Origin: Meandrina meandrites | Taxonomy: Eukaryota > Cnidaria > Anthozoa > Scleractinia > Meandrinidae | Assembly: GCA_963693305.1 (NCBI GenBank) | Contig: OY855908.1 | Location: 29,274,305-29,338,304, forward strand | Direction of reading: 5' to 3' | DNA length: 64,000 bases | Part shown: positions 32,445-44,293 of the stretch, one piece after another | Numbering within the stretch: the first letter of the stretch is position 1 | Layout of the letters: each line of letters opens with the position of its first letter | Position numbers and translations under genes: made by a program | Notes under the pieces: model-generated | The model's database searches: none | What the model was told of the DNA's origin: nothing | Seen by the model: only the letters and a program-made list of their open reading frames with translations

Positions 32445-33537
32445 GTGAGAGAGTCTTTAAAAATACATTTTTCCCATTTAGCTAAGCTATAGAATACAGA
32501 TCACCTATATCCAACTCACTGAATTGGAATACACAGCTTAAAATAACCCTCAGGACAGTCGCCGGTCAATAATACAATCTAACCTCAGCTCACAATACTG
32601 ATAACATTACTCTTTGTATGAACGGCAATCAAGATCAATCTACCCTAACACGTTTTACTTTTTTCGTTGGGCGTTAGTTAAGTGAATAATGGCTGGAGCC
32701 GAACGGTTCAGAATAAATGTTTCGATTGCTTATGCCAATGTAGTTTAATACAAACACCTCGAAGCCTGTTCAAAGGAAAGAAAAAACCCTCTGGTCCCGG
32801 ATATCTTTGACTAAGTTATACACAGTTTACTCAATCATGGATGTATTGTGCGCATGCAGTTGAATACCCATTCGAGCACTTAGCACTTTGTTCTTCATGA
32901 CCTTCCATCCTCTGCCGTTTTCGAGTTACTTCAGATTTAATAAGGGTTTGTTTGTTTGTTTTTTATTTATTTTAAGCGCAGATAGCTAATTTTCCTTGTT
33001 CAGAATGAAAAACAACAGGGCCATGATCTTTGATGCCGGTCCGAACGCGTGCAAAAGCCAAGTGCCATGCAAGCCAACTCGAGGTCCGTATAAATCATAC
33101 TGGGTTCCGAAGTTTCATTTGTTACATTACGCAGCTGATGACATATAAGATGCTGGCTTACATGGATACGACATCCACAAAAATTTGAAACGACATAGCG
33201 ATTCCTGTCTCGTCTCACAAAGAGCCCGCCATTCTCCATATGACATAGGTAATCGCTTTTGAACTTTCTTCATAAAAGATATAACTCAAGGCTGTTTTCT
33301 TTTTGTATCGCTAGGAGTTGACAACTCTCTCTCTAGTAATCCAAACTTCCACAACAATTTCTACCTGGTCGTTTCATAAATTATGAAAACAATGTATCAA
33401 GGATAGTTTTGCAATACAGCGACTGTGTACCAGGGCTCCTCCCAATGCAATTCCTTGTTCTCTCCATGCGTACAGGTTTTGACTGACCGACCCACCGGCT
33501 GATCGCTGATACCGATTTTCTGTAATCATTTCCTTAG
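32445..33537 (+). other. Putative intron 1 of ZNF-d
   Basis: This is the shortest intron of the array (1.1 kb), with the acceptor CCTTAG at 33532-33537. From about 32590 to 33235 it holds sequence not seen in the other introns; the minus-strand frame 33000-33239 is unrecognised. After 33240 it matches the conserved intron end, including a CT run. Confidence 0.45.
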
Positions 33538-33590
33538 GAACACACAGAAGCATCCACCTTGACATCAGAGTTCATTTAACAAGCAACACC

Positions 33591-35009
33591 ATGCCTCGCC
33601 TGAAGGGAGCCAACTGTTACGCGCCTGTTAGCGACGAAGAAAATGTCACTCGACGTAAAGTGGCAAAGAAGATGACAGTTTTCAAGCACAGTGAACAAGC
33701 ACACAGTGGAATGAAGCGGCATGCATGTAAGTATTGTAAAAAGTGCTTTAGATTTTCATCACGTTGCAAGACACACGAACGAACACATACAGGAGTGAAG
33801 CCGTATTCATGCAAACATTGTAATAAGAGCTTCAGCCAATCGTCAAGTTGCAAGAAACATGAACGAACACATACAGGAGAGAAGCCGTTCTCGTGCAAGC
33901 ATTGTAATAAGAGCTTCAGCCAATCATCAAATTGCAAGAAACATGAACGAACACATACAGGAGAGAAGCCGTTTTCATGCAAGCATTGTAATAAGCGCTT
34001 TAGCAATTGGTCACATTGCAAGAGACACGAACGAACACATACAGGAGAGAAGCCGTTTTCATGCAAGCATTGTGATAGGAGCTTTAGCCACTCGTCAAAT
34101 TGCAAGAAACATGAACGAACACATACAGGAGAGAAGCCGTTTTCATGCAAGCATTGTAATAAGAACTTTAGCAACTCGTCAAATTGCAAGACACACGAAC
34201 GGACGCATACAGGAGAGAAGCCGTTTTCATGCAAGCATTGTAATAAGCGCTTTAGGAATTTGTCACATTGCAAGAGACACGAACGAACACATACAGGAGA
34301 GAAGCCGTTTTCATGCAAGCATTGTAATAAGAACTTTAGCAACTCGTCAAATTGCAAGACACACGAACGGACGCATACAGGAGAGAAGCCGTTTTCATGC
34401 AAGCATTGTAATAAGCGCTTTAGGAATTTGTCACATTGCAAGAGACACGAACGAACACATACAGGAGAGAAGCCGTTTTCATGCAAGCATTGTGATAGGA
34501 GCTTTAGCGTCTCGTCAAATTGCAAGAAACATGAACGAACACATACAGGAGAGAAGCCGTTTTCATGCAAGCATTGTAATAAGTGCTTTAGCAATTTGTC
34601 ACATTGCAAGAGACACGAACGAACACATACAGGAGAGAAGCCGTTTTCATGCAAGCATTGTGATAGGAGCTTTAGCGTCTCGTCAAATTGCAAGAGACAT
34701 GAACGAACACACACGGGGGTGAAACCGTTCACATGCAAGCACTGTCATAAGAACTTTAGCCAATCATCATACTGCAAGATCCATGAAAAGCGACATTCGC
34801 AAGAAAAGTCTTTAAAACAAGGACGGCACCTTCAAGAACCAACAGCAACTTCCTTTGGGAAAAAGTCACGTATGTTGTCTTCTTTGACTGAAGGCAATTC
34901 AAGCCAAGTTGAAAGCCTCACCTGTTGGATTTGTCAGGAGGAATGTAGCAGTAAGGCATGTATCGTCCAACATTACGATGATCATATGAGAAAGGTAATG
35001 CTTTCTTAA
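33591..35009 (+). CDS. ZNF-d: polydactyl C2H2 zinc-finger protein, 13 fingers plus tail finger
   Basis: The 472-residue product is the longest of the array. Leader 1-43 is ZNF-c-like. Thirteen fingers run from 44 to 402, all with complete Cys2His2 sets and TGEKP-type linkers. The tail at 403-472 has the extra KSLKQGRH segment, shared with ZNF-e, before the conserved part with CWIC and HYDDH; the Phe of that last unit is Cys (QEEC). Fingers 6-7 and 8-9 are identical at the nucleotide level, a fresh 168-bp duplication. From finger 4 on, SSN-type and LSH-type fingers alternate. Expected to be nuclear and DNA-binding. I see no lesion, so this and ZNF-a are the best candidates for working genes. 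Confidence 0.92.
   Translation: MPRLKGANCYAPVSDEENVTRRKVAKKMTVFKHSEQAHSGMKRHACKYCKKCFRFSSRCKTHERTHTGVKPYSCKHCNKSFSQSSSCKKHERTHTGEKPFSCKHCNKSFSQSSNCKKHERTHTGEKPFSCKHCNKRFSNWSHCKRHERTHTGEKPFSCKHCDRSFSHSSNCKKHERTHTGEKPFSCKHCNKNFSNSSNCKTHERTHTGEKPFSCKHCNKRFRNLSHCKRHERTHTGEKPFSCKHCNKNFSNSSNCKTHERTHTGEKPFSCKHCNKRFRNLSHCKRHERTHTGEKPFSCKHCDRSFSVSSNCKKHERTHTGEKPFSCKHCNKCFSNLSHCKRHERTHTGEKPFSCKHCDRSFSVSSNCKRHERTHTGVKPFTCKHCHKNFSQSSYCKIHEKRHSQEKSLKQGRHLQEPTATSFGKKSRMLSSLTEGNSSQVESLTCWICQEECSSKACIVQHYDDHMRKVMLS
34140..34475 (+). repeat. Perfect 168-bp tandem duplication of a two-finger unit
   Basis: By direct reading, 34140-34307 and 34308-34475 are the same. Each unit encodes an NSSNCKTH finger followed by an RNLSHCKRH finger. 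Confidence 0.9.
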
Positions 35010-36046
35010 ATGACATTTTTTTCGCCACAGAGCCCGTCTGTCGATCTGTCCCGTCTGTCGGCTTGAAATCTGTAAAAGAAACACAAATTTCCATTGGGAA
35101 CGTTGCCACTGGGAAAACGGGAATAACTTTTCAGGAATTTTATTTCGGAAATTTTCTATCGGAACGAACGAAAAGGTCGTGTTCCATTTTCATCCTAGCC
35201 TTAATTTGCGGTAAACACGCGGTGGTGTAAGTGGTAAACACCCCACAAGTCTCTTTTTTTCTTCTTGGGTTAATTTCTACCTGTCACCTTTTCAAGCATA
35301 CATGTAATATATCAGCGAATTTTTTTGCAGCTGCCATAAATGCTGCCATGATAAAGCGCTTGTTGATTTTCAGTATGAGATTGTAGTATCATGTTTTACA
35401 CATCGATAAATTTGTTTTGCTCATTTTGTCATTTAGTGTGGCAAGGTTTTCTAGCCTTTGTCTCGAGTTAAGTGTGACGTTATTTTTAGCAAACGTGTAC
35501 AAATAGGAATGCGCGTATTCAGCAGGTTTAGACTTTTAATGAAGACGTTGTTAGACTGACGGATGAAAAAAGCTCATTCACTAATTACCCGTTTCACGTT
35601 GTCTCTATGTTTTTCGTCTTTTTCTTTTCCTTTTATTAAGCGGCTTGTCAGTGACCGGTTTATAAAAATGAGATAAAAGCTTTTCTTGTTGCTCACACCA
35701 TTTATTTAAATCGGAGACAGCATTTGAAAGATCTCATTATCATGATTATTATTTTATTTTTATTATTATTCTCATTATTCTGATATCTATAAGCTCTCAT
35801 TATTTTGGTAAAGTAGATGTGCTGTTAGCAAACCTTATTAGACTTACTGGTATTGGATATAAGTATTTCGAAAACCTGCAAGTATTGTGTTAATGGATTC
35901 TACAGTGTAGTCACCGCGGATGTATTCGCTGTATTAGTTTTAAATTTCGTGCGTTCCGGATACGTTTCCTGGGTTTTATGTCCATGTGCTTAATGCTCAA
36001 AGTGCTTGCACTGTACAAAGAATGTATGGTAGGGTGGACGCTATTA
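35010..36046. repeat. 3' flank of ZNF-d, short form
   Basis: This matches the ZNF-a flank (7762-8964) without the 138-bp hairpin. No gene is seen. Confidence 0.7.
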
Positions 36047-36392
36047 GGGACCTTTAGATCGGAGTTCGATATCGAGTACGAGGACGACCTTCGAATTTCA
36101 ATTCAGTTAGGTTCCCAGAGCCCTTACCCCTCCCTATTGCTGACCCGTTGAAAAGAGATTTGGTATGAGGTTGGTTTCAAATGTGATATGCGAAAGCATA
36201 AGCACTACGGGTAAACAGTCGTATTCGTACTCAATCTCGTGTTCGTGCTCCGATCTGAAGGTCTCTTTTGCTTCAGCCAGTGTTAGGATTTTATCAGCTG
36301 GTCTGATTTTACCTAACCTCCTATGCAGACATTCTTTTGGCTCGTCACGCACTCCACCGCAACGTTCGTCGAGGAGGAGTGCGTGACGAAGC
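36047..36392. repeat. R2 block, copy 3
   Basis: This is paralogous to 8965-9303. It carries the CTCGTCACGCACTCC hairpin at about 36339-36396 and the GAGTACGA inverted arms. Confidence 0.65.
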
Positions 36393-38012
36393 AAAACTAG
36401 CAGACTGTTGAATCAGTCCGTTAGGAAAAGTGAATTGTTAGTTACTGAAATGTTGAGTTTATAGTGAGTTCTTTTTTCATATGGCGACCTTTTATACAGT
36501 GAAAGAGGTTTGTTACACCAGAAAGTGTTTCTAAAATTATTCTGTAATGTTACATGTTGCAGGTTGTCTATAATTTTCCCATACATACGGGAATCATGAT
36601 TATTCTCCGTGAGTAAAACTAAAATAGTAACCGTTTATATAGGTGTTTTCTGTTTTGTATATTTTCCGTTCAAAATTCCTGAGTTACAATTAATAAACTT
36701 ACATATGCTTTAGTTGATTACAGGTCAGTTACAATTTATGAAGGAGCTAGAAAACAGCGTTCAAGGTTATTTTCCCCAAAGTCATTACTTATATGTAGCA
36801 TAGATAGTGACACTTAATTGAAAGCGAAAAATAAGGCAGATAATTAATCTTCCTTGAAATGATCAGAACTGTCACAGTGTTAGAACTACGGTAAAACTGT
36901 CACCTCTGCATTATGGACAATAAATTCGCTAAGATTAAAACAATTAAGACTGGCGTTACCAGTGATACATTTAACACTTAAAACACTCGTACAGACCATA
37001 TGTTCAATGGAATTTCACGAATCTTACGTTGCGTTACAAATTACGTCTTTTTCAGGTTCCAAACTCCCGTTACCATTGCTTTCAACCCATCAGCGGGCGA
37101 AAATTCTTTCAGTTGTTGAATTAAAAAAATAGAACTCGGTTATCCTCTTCAAGACTCAGCCTGAGAGTCTCGGGACCCTATCTTGAGCGGTGACGACGGC
37201 TTTGCGCGGTTTTTACGACTATTTTGCTTTATGCAAAATAGGAGTTTAGATGGGGCTTTTTCCGTTCCTGTTACGGAGGCTCACAACGATTTCCAGCAAT
37301 TTCGAGGTCTTAAACTTTGATGGGCCAGTACTACAAATCTTATCAGTTGCTGCTACAATAATGATATCAAACAAATTTCCAATCAAATTCCCAATGGTCA
37401 TTTTCATGACGTCATTGGTTACTATAGCAATAGTTTGACGTGTTAAAAGCACCCTTTATTTTCCCTTTAAGTGCTTATAACTCAAAAGCGAGTCCGGTGA
37501 CCCCCATTTTTTATTATTGAATAATGCTTGGCATGTTAGGGTACAACTTTTTGCAAAGTTTAAAAAGTTTCTCCGGAGCGGCTTCGGAGCCACCTTAAAT
37601 TTCCGAACATTTAAGCTGATCGATAATCCAGATTAATTAATTGTTTTTACCATTCGTCCGTAGTGTTCGTAAACGGGGTTGACAACTTCAGTTACTACAA
37701 AGTTTGCATTTTGACCGTACGTTTCGAAAAGCGTCGTGACTAAATTCAAAGGAATTTAATTTACGTCGAGGTGGCGAATAATGTGAATCGTCTCGAATCT
37801 TCGCCAAAATGTTGATTATTGATTCACAGTTAACACTCAAGCAATTGTTTTGTTGACTGTGTTAATTGGAGGATTGTTCACTGATTGTTTGGGCTTGTGG
37901 ATGATATTAATTAGTGGCCGGGTATTCTAAATTTTAGCCGAAACCAGCATCAATCAGACAATCACCAACAATGTCAGTCTTTTTACTCGGACGGTCACAC
38001 CAGACAAACTGT
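36393..38012. repeat. Segmental duplication block A, copy 2
   Basis: It matches window positions 1-1577 with few differences. It ends abruptly inside CACACCAGACAAACTG, where promoter sequence should follow but another R2 block starts instead. Confidence 0.85.
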
Positions 38013-38830
38013 TTCATGTGTTTTATGTCCACGTATTTAATGCTCAAAGTGCGTGCACTGTACAAAGAATGTATGGTAGGGTGGACGCTATTAGGGACCT
38101 TTAGATCGGAGTTCGATATCGAGTACGAGGACGACCTTCGAATTTCAATTCAGTTAGGTTCCCAGAGCCCTTACCCCTCCCTATTGCTGACCCGTTGAAA
38201 AGAGATTTGGTATGAGGTTGGTTTCAAATGTGATATGCGAAAGCATAAGCACTACGGTTAAACAGTCAATCTCGTGTTCGTGCTCCGATCTGAAGGTCTC
38301 TTTTGCTTCAGCCAGGTTAGGATTTTATCAGCTGGTCTGAGGTTACCTAACCTCCTATGCAGACATTCCTTTGGCTCGTCACGCACTCCACCGCAACATT
38401 CGCTGAGGAGGAGTGCGTGACGAACCAAAAGTAGCAGACTGTTGAATCAGTCCGTTAGGAAAAATTAATTGTTAGTTACCGTTATTGCTGAGTTTATATT
38501 GAGTTCTTGTTTCATATTGGGACCTTTCATACAGTGAAAGAGGTTTGTTACACGAGAAGGGGTTGCCACAATTTTTCTGTAACGTTACATGTAGCAATCT
38601 GGCTATAATTTTCCCATACATAACGAAAATCATGAGGATTCTCCGTAAGAAAAACTAAAATAGTAACCGTTTATGTAGGTGTTTTCTGTTTTGTATATTT
38701 TCCGTTCAAAATAGCTCAGTTGCAATTAATAAACCTACATATGTTTAACATTACATGTCAGTTCCAATTGATGAAGGAGCTAGAAAACAGCGTTCAAGGT
38801 TATTTTCCCTAAAGTCACTGCTTATATGTA
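38013..38830. repeat. R2 block copy 4 followed by R3
   Basis: This second R2/R3 pair lies in the same intergenic region. R2 is at about 38087-38430 and R3 starts at about 38452 (CCGTTAGGAAAAATTAATTG). It shows that block A plus R2 was duplicated locally or brought in by unequal crossover. Confidence 0.65.
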
Positions 38831-40340
38831 GCATTGTCAGTGACACTTTATTGAAAGCGAAAAATAAGGCACTCCCAGATAACTAATCTTCCTTGAAATG
38901 ATCAGAAGTGTTCTTTAGGTCACATTGTTAAAACTACGGTGAAACTGTCACCTCGACATTTGAAGATTTAAAACGCTTCTTTGTTATTATTGACATTATT
39001 AACAATAAATTCGCTAAGATTAAAAACAAGTAAGGCTGGCGATACAAGTGATACGTTTAACACTTAAAATACTTGTACAGACCATCGAAATGCCGTGTTA
39101 CCATTGCTTTCAAACAATCAGCGGACAAGAATTCTTTCAGTTGTTGAATTAAAAAAAAAAATAGAGCTCAATTATCCCTTCAAATACTCAGTACCCATGC
39201 TCGACTGAGTCTGGACTCCATCTTGAGCGGTGACGTCGGCTTTGCGCAGTTTTCTTATTTGATTACTGTGCTAGGTCATGTGCAATATTATTGATTTGCC
39301 TCGACGGCTGTCTTTATTCCCAAATTGCGGTGTGATTGAAATTATTTGCGGCATGTAAGTTGAAAAAACTAAGCGTTATCTCTCAGGAAATGCAGAATGA
39401 TTACAATATGCTCCATGTTGTTTGAACAGCCAGCTCTCAGTTTGTTGATATCTAACTGGAAACTTGCTATTACATTGTATTTTAACTCAACTATCATGAA
39501 TGGGCATCTCAAGCGTCTATAACGCGCTATTATTGTCAAACTAATATATAACGTAAAAGGATTTCTCTTCGAGTCTTACGAACAGTTGTTCGTTGAATTT
39601 CACTCAGTATCAGTAATTTATTCATCATGCTTGTTGTAAATGCAAAGTAAGCACATTCAAAAGTAACACTGTTGTTTACCTGCATTTCGATCAATATCCT
39701 GGAACACATCCTGAACGGAAGTTGTAAGTGTTAAGCAATTTCCTTTCAAGAGATCGATAATGATAAACTGGATGTAGCCGTTTTTTTAGCTTTGAACTTC
39801 ATTCAAACTTGTATTTTCACCTGCAAACACTCTAAGCGTAAATAACTAGCCCTGTACTGTACAACGTTTGAGTTACCAGTTACTAGTTGTACGAGATTTA
39901 TTCAACAATAAAGAAGATAGAAGAGTTCCAGATCTGTGTTTGTCCTTAACTGTAAGCTGTTCGACTGACAAAAAAAACAACCCTGTACTTCTGCCATTTA
40001 AGTAACGTGTTCTTTGCAGCAAGCCTGTGCTCTGCCAAGATTTTCCCCAACCAAGTCCGTTTGTCTGTTTATCCGTCCATTACCAGCGCCCCAGATGAGA
40101 ATTCATATTCATCCCGAAAAAGCGCAGTATCCAGGCGCCAAAAACCCTTACGTAACAGTTGTTTCATGCTACGGAAACTAGAGACAGTAGAGTTTGAGGA
40201 TCGAAGACATGACAACTGAACATGTTAAATTGTTAAACAAATAAGAAAAGAAAAGTCTTCTGGGAGCGTAGTAGGTCGACATAATCTCGTTATCTTAGCA
40301 TGAAGTGGTTAGACATAAATGCTAATCCACCCGGATTGAA
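38831..40340. repeat. Flank block A', copy before the ZNF-e promoter
   Basis: This is paralogous to 12404-13875 and 50281-51220. It carries the short, imperfect form of the hairpin (39150-39230) and the unbroken sequence (39690-39740) that marks the empty site of the 5.3-kb transposon. No gene is seen. Confidence 0.7.
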
Positions 40341-40344
40341 TATT

Positions 40345-41034
40345 CACGTGGATTGCGTCTGTTTCAGCTCATGGATCAAGAACGAGGTATGTTCATGTGT
40401 AGCGCACCTGTTTCGGCTCATGGATTAAGAACGAGGTAAGTGCATGTGCAGCGCGCTTGTTTGGGCTTGTGTATCATATTAATTAGTTGCCGGGTATTCT
40501 AAATTTTAGCCGGAACCGGCATCAATCCGACAATCACCAACAATGTCAGTCTTTTCACTCGGACGGTCACACCAGACAAACTGTTGTGTGCAATTGCCCT
40601 TTTGACGATTAACTTTCTTACCTGCATAACAATAAATTCACCGCGGTTGCGAAACAATTTCGCTAGAAACTACAAATTGTCCGAGATCATTGGCTTTTGG
40701 TGAATGATCTCTCTCGCTCCTGTCTCTCTGTAAAGGCTTTTCTCGCGTTCTCCCAACAACCCGCGTTAGGTTTTAGTACCTGCAAACCCACAGAAAGTTT
40801 AGTCTATTGTAATTTTAATTTTAATGCTTGTTAAAACAAGCATTAGCTTTCCTTATTTCTGCCCAAGCTCGGAACTCCGGCGAAACCTCCGCTGTTCCCG
40901 CGCTTCAGCGTTCCAGCATTCCAGTGGAAAGTTGTCGGACGCCAAAGACTGGGCCCCAGTGTAGTTACTTTAATGGCGGCGCACATGTGATTTGTTGTAG
41001 AAGACGTTGTCGCTGTTTTAACAGTTTTATTAAG
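40345..41034 (+). promoter_or_regulatory. Promoter block and noncoding exon 1 of ZNF-e
   Basis: It starts with about three units of the 49-bp minisatellite, then the conserved upstream part (CTCTGTAAAGGC in place of the TATA motif), GCGTTCCAGC, ACTGGGCCCCAGT and AATGGCGGC. It ends TTAAG|GTAAGAGAG with GT at 41035-41036. Confidence 0.5.
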
Positions 41035-43638
41035 GTAAGAGAGTCTTTTAGAATACATTTTTCCTATCCAGAGCTGTAGAATACAGATCACCTATATCCA
41101 TGTTACTGAATAGGAGTTCACAGCTCGAAATAACCTCAGATCAGTCGCCGCTCGCTGGTCACATAACAATCCGATAATCAGTGTAGGAATATTCGCCGAG
41201 GTTCACTTTGCCACGGGCGTTTTTACTATAATTTTTTTTATAATTTTGGAGGTGACTATCAAGATATCATAAAAGGAGAAAAAAACAAAAGAAGAAATGT
41301 AAATACAATGTAGCAGACATAACTGTTGACTTGCTTACATGTTACAAAAGATACATGCCACAAAAGATATGCAGGAAGCAGTAGATAATGCTTGAATGAG
41401 TGGACATGTGAAATATTTTAAAATGTCAGAAAACCAAGTGGGATGAACACTCTGCCTTGACTAGATGATGACTAATTGTCGATTAACGCCTTTCTCGTAT
41501 ATAGAGGATGTTACATGGTGGCTCAAAGATATGAATTTTATGTTCGAGTGGCAGAAATGAGTGAGATATCGTTTTTGCCACGAGAACATAAAAATCATAT
41601 CTTTGAGCCAACATGTAATGTTCGTTTTATTATATGGAGACCAGATGTGGTTGATATCGCCAATTTAAATTATTTCATTGTTTTCGAATAATCGAGCCAG
41701 CTCTACAAATTACTGTTCGTCTGCATAGAAAACACGAAGCACCTGTGTCAGGGATATACAAACACTAACTGACTTCTAATCAAACAACATACATGAAATA
41801 CTTGTCAACTAAATAACGTAACACATAAGAACTGAAAGCATCACTTTGACTTGAATCCGAGGCGGCAATGTCTTGACGGCCGATAGGTTTCGACTACTTT
41901 TGTTTTCTTCTTTACAACATCTTGCACTTTGCGAAATTCTTTCTTTTTCCTCGCTTAGTTAAACAAATTAAACCTGATTGTCGATGCTTGCTAACAATAA
42001 CAAACGACACAAGAAACCAAGTTCATTCAACAAAGTAGAAAAGGCACTAGTCGTGACGTCAATGAGTGATATGACACTTGCAAGCGTGTCATACGGAAAA
42101 TACGCCACTTGGGTCCCGAATGGAGTGGCGTATGGATTCTACGAGTGGTTTAGTTCCCAGTAAAACACTCTCTTCCATGTAATAAATTTGTTTACTAGAT
42201 AGCAACGCCAGTCTTCAGTAATATGTTTGAAACAAATGTTACTTTGGATTATTCAATCATTATCAATTGTTTTTGTTTTTTGCCAATCCATATTTTTCTT
42301 CTGTGAGTTCAATATTGTTATTGATTACTGATATCAATCGATAGCAATCAGCAATTGATATTGATTGATTTCCAAATATCGATTTCTACAGATTGACCAC
42401 GCCTGGGGTAATAACAAAAATAGATTAGTCTCTCTTGTTGTACTTGCAATTGATTGAAAATTAATACTGAGCAAAGTCTATGAGAAGAATGCTAAAACAT
42501 CACATACCCCTGTGATCCATCATAAGTAGCAACCCCCTTGTGTTTAATAGCCTGCCCCCAACAAAACCTTTACACTGACAGCTGGTATAATTTGCTCTTG
42601 AAAATGAGGGGTGGTACATGGACTAGGTCCATGAGGTGGTCAGTGGACTGTGCCCACAGGGGTAGTCGTCATATCTGGTTTGTTATTCACGCTAACCAAA
42701 GTGCCAGTCTGTAGTCTGCATTTGTTGACACTGACTTCTTGCAGGTCTTTTTGGTCTAAAAAGGCCTAGGTAATCATTTTCCAAAATTCCTAGTGTTCTA
42801 CAGGCTGTAAATATCGTGATAGTGATTCCTTTCAAATAAAAGAAAATTTCAGTCATCAAAATTTCTGCCATATTTACTAGTTACAGTGGCTTTGTAGACG
42901 ATGTTGTTGACAAAAGATGTGAGGGCATAGGACTTTATTTCTGCAGTTGCATGATTTATTGGACTTTGACTCAACACCAATGTCATTGATAAAGCCACTG
43001 TTACTAGGACACTAAGCAAAATGGAAGTTAATATTGACGTGCAGACAAAAGTTTGGAAACTCAGTTCAACAACCACAAGCTTTCATTGAGCGTCACAAGC
43101 ATTTACACAACACTGGGCTATTAAAATACGCCTGGGACCTAAAGGACCAATTTCTCAATCAAGTGTCAGTTATCATGTAAGCAAGTCCATTGAAGGGAAA
43201 CCAGTCACACAGTCTGCAATAATTATTATTAAGGCTGATTAAATTAAGAAAGGCTGAATAAAACTTTATATCTTAAAGGCTGAATAAATTAAGAATAGGC
43301 TGAATAAAGCTTTATATAATTTATTGTCCATTAAGTTACCAGTGGTCAAACCAATGTATCACGTGATTGACTTTTACGTATTGTTTCCTTTGTTCCATTT
43401 TCTTGCTTAATTTGATGACTTGATTTTTTGCCCTATCTGGATTTGCATCAGTATATTTTACTGGTTTACATGTTTGCAAGCCAACATTTGCACATTCTTT
43501 TAAATGTTTATTTTATGTTTTGCCTTTCGTGATATTCATCACTGAAAATTATACTAAAACAATTATTTGCCTCATTCATAGTGAATCTCAGGGAATAATA
43601 GTTATTGTTAAATATTGACAATGTACGGGGTGTTTTCT

Positions 43639-43845
43639 GGGAGGTATGGTTGCCTAATGGTTAATGTACTCGACTCCGCATTGAGCGGACTGGATTCGAG
43701 CCCTGGCTAGAATGACTGCATTGTGCTCTTGGGTAAGACAATTAGCTCTCATGGTGCATCTCTCTGCCCAGGTGCATTTTTGGGTACTTGTGAATTTCTT
43801 GCTTGGGGCAACCCTGCAATGGTTCAGCCTCACATCTAGAGCGAT
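43639..43845 (+). mobile_element. tRNA-derived SINE, ZNF-e intron
   Basis: This is the same ancestral insertion as 5456 and 18770, with B-box-like GGATTCGAGCCC and a decayed A box. Confidence 0.65.
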
Positions 43846-44293
43846 AGCAGGGAAGAAATACTGAAAAAATGCTGGTAAAAATGCTCTTGTAATTTCTATT
43901 TGGGATTTTTGCAAGGCCATTCTTTATTGCTTTCCTAAATACCCAAGCTTCAACGCATTCAAAAGTCTGCAGTACGTCTTGCCATGAGATCCAAACTTTC
44001 AGAAAGTGTGATATCATTTTAAAGGAACCAAGACTTGCTCCCAGTTGAGCGCAGAAATGATTTTAAGATTTTACTTATAATTGAAAAAATCTTGCATGAC
44101 CAATCTACTGACTACCTGGAATCTCTTACTTAGGAATATTGTCCACCGCGCAATTTACGATCCACGGACAGTTACGATGGCAGCTCTTTTTCTTTTGCCG
44201 CACCAAAACTCCATACCCAGGGACATTAAGAAAGCAAAGACCTTTTACCTCTGTTTCAAAAAAGTCTTGGTGCATAATCTTTCAATTCGTTAT

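Noticed and set aside
33617..34738. 373-codon minus-strand open frame across ZNF-d, with a third open frame on the + strand (33859-34722)
   Set aside because: The 84-bp finger module is divisible by three and keeps all frames open by repetition. The repeated peptides (CLHENGFSPVCVRSC) are the complement of the linker and finger codons. Similar shadows occur at 6798-7271, 23901-24200 and 47431-47799.
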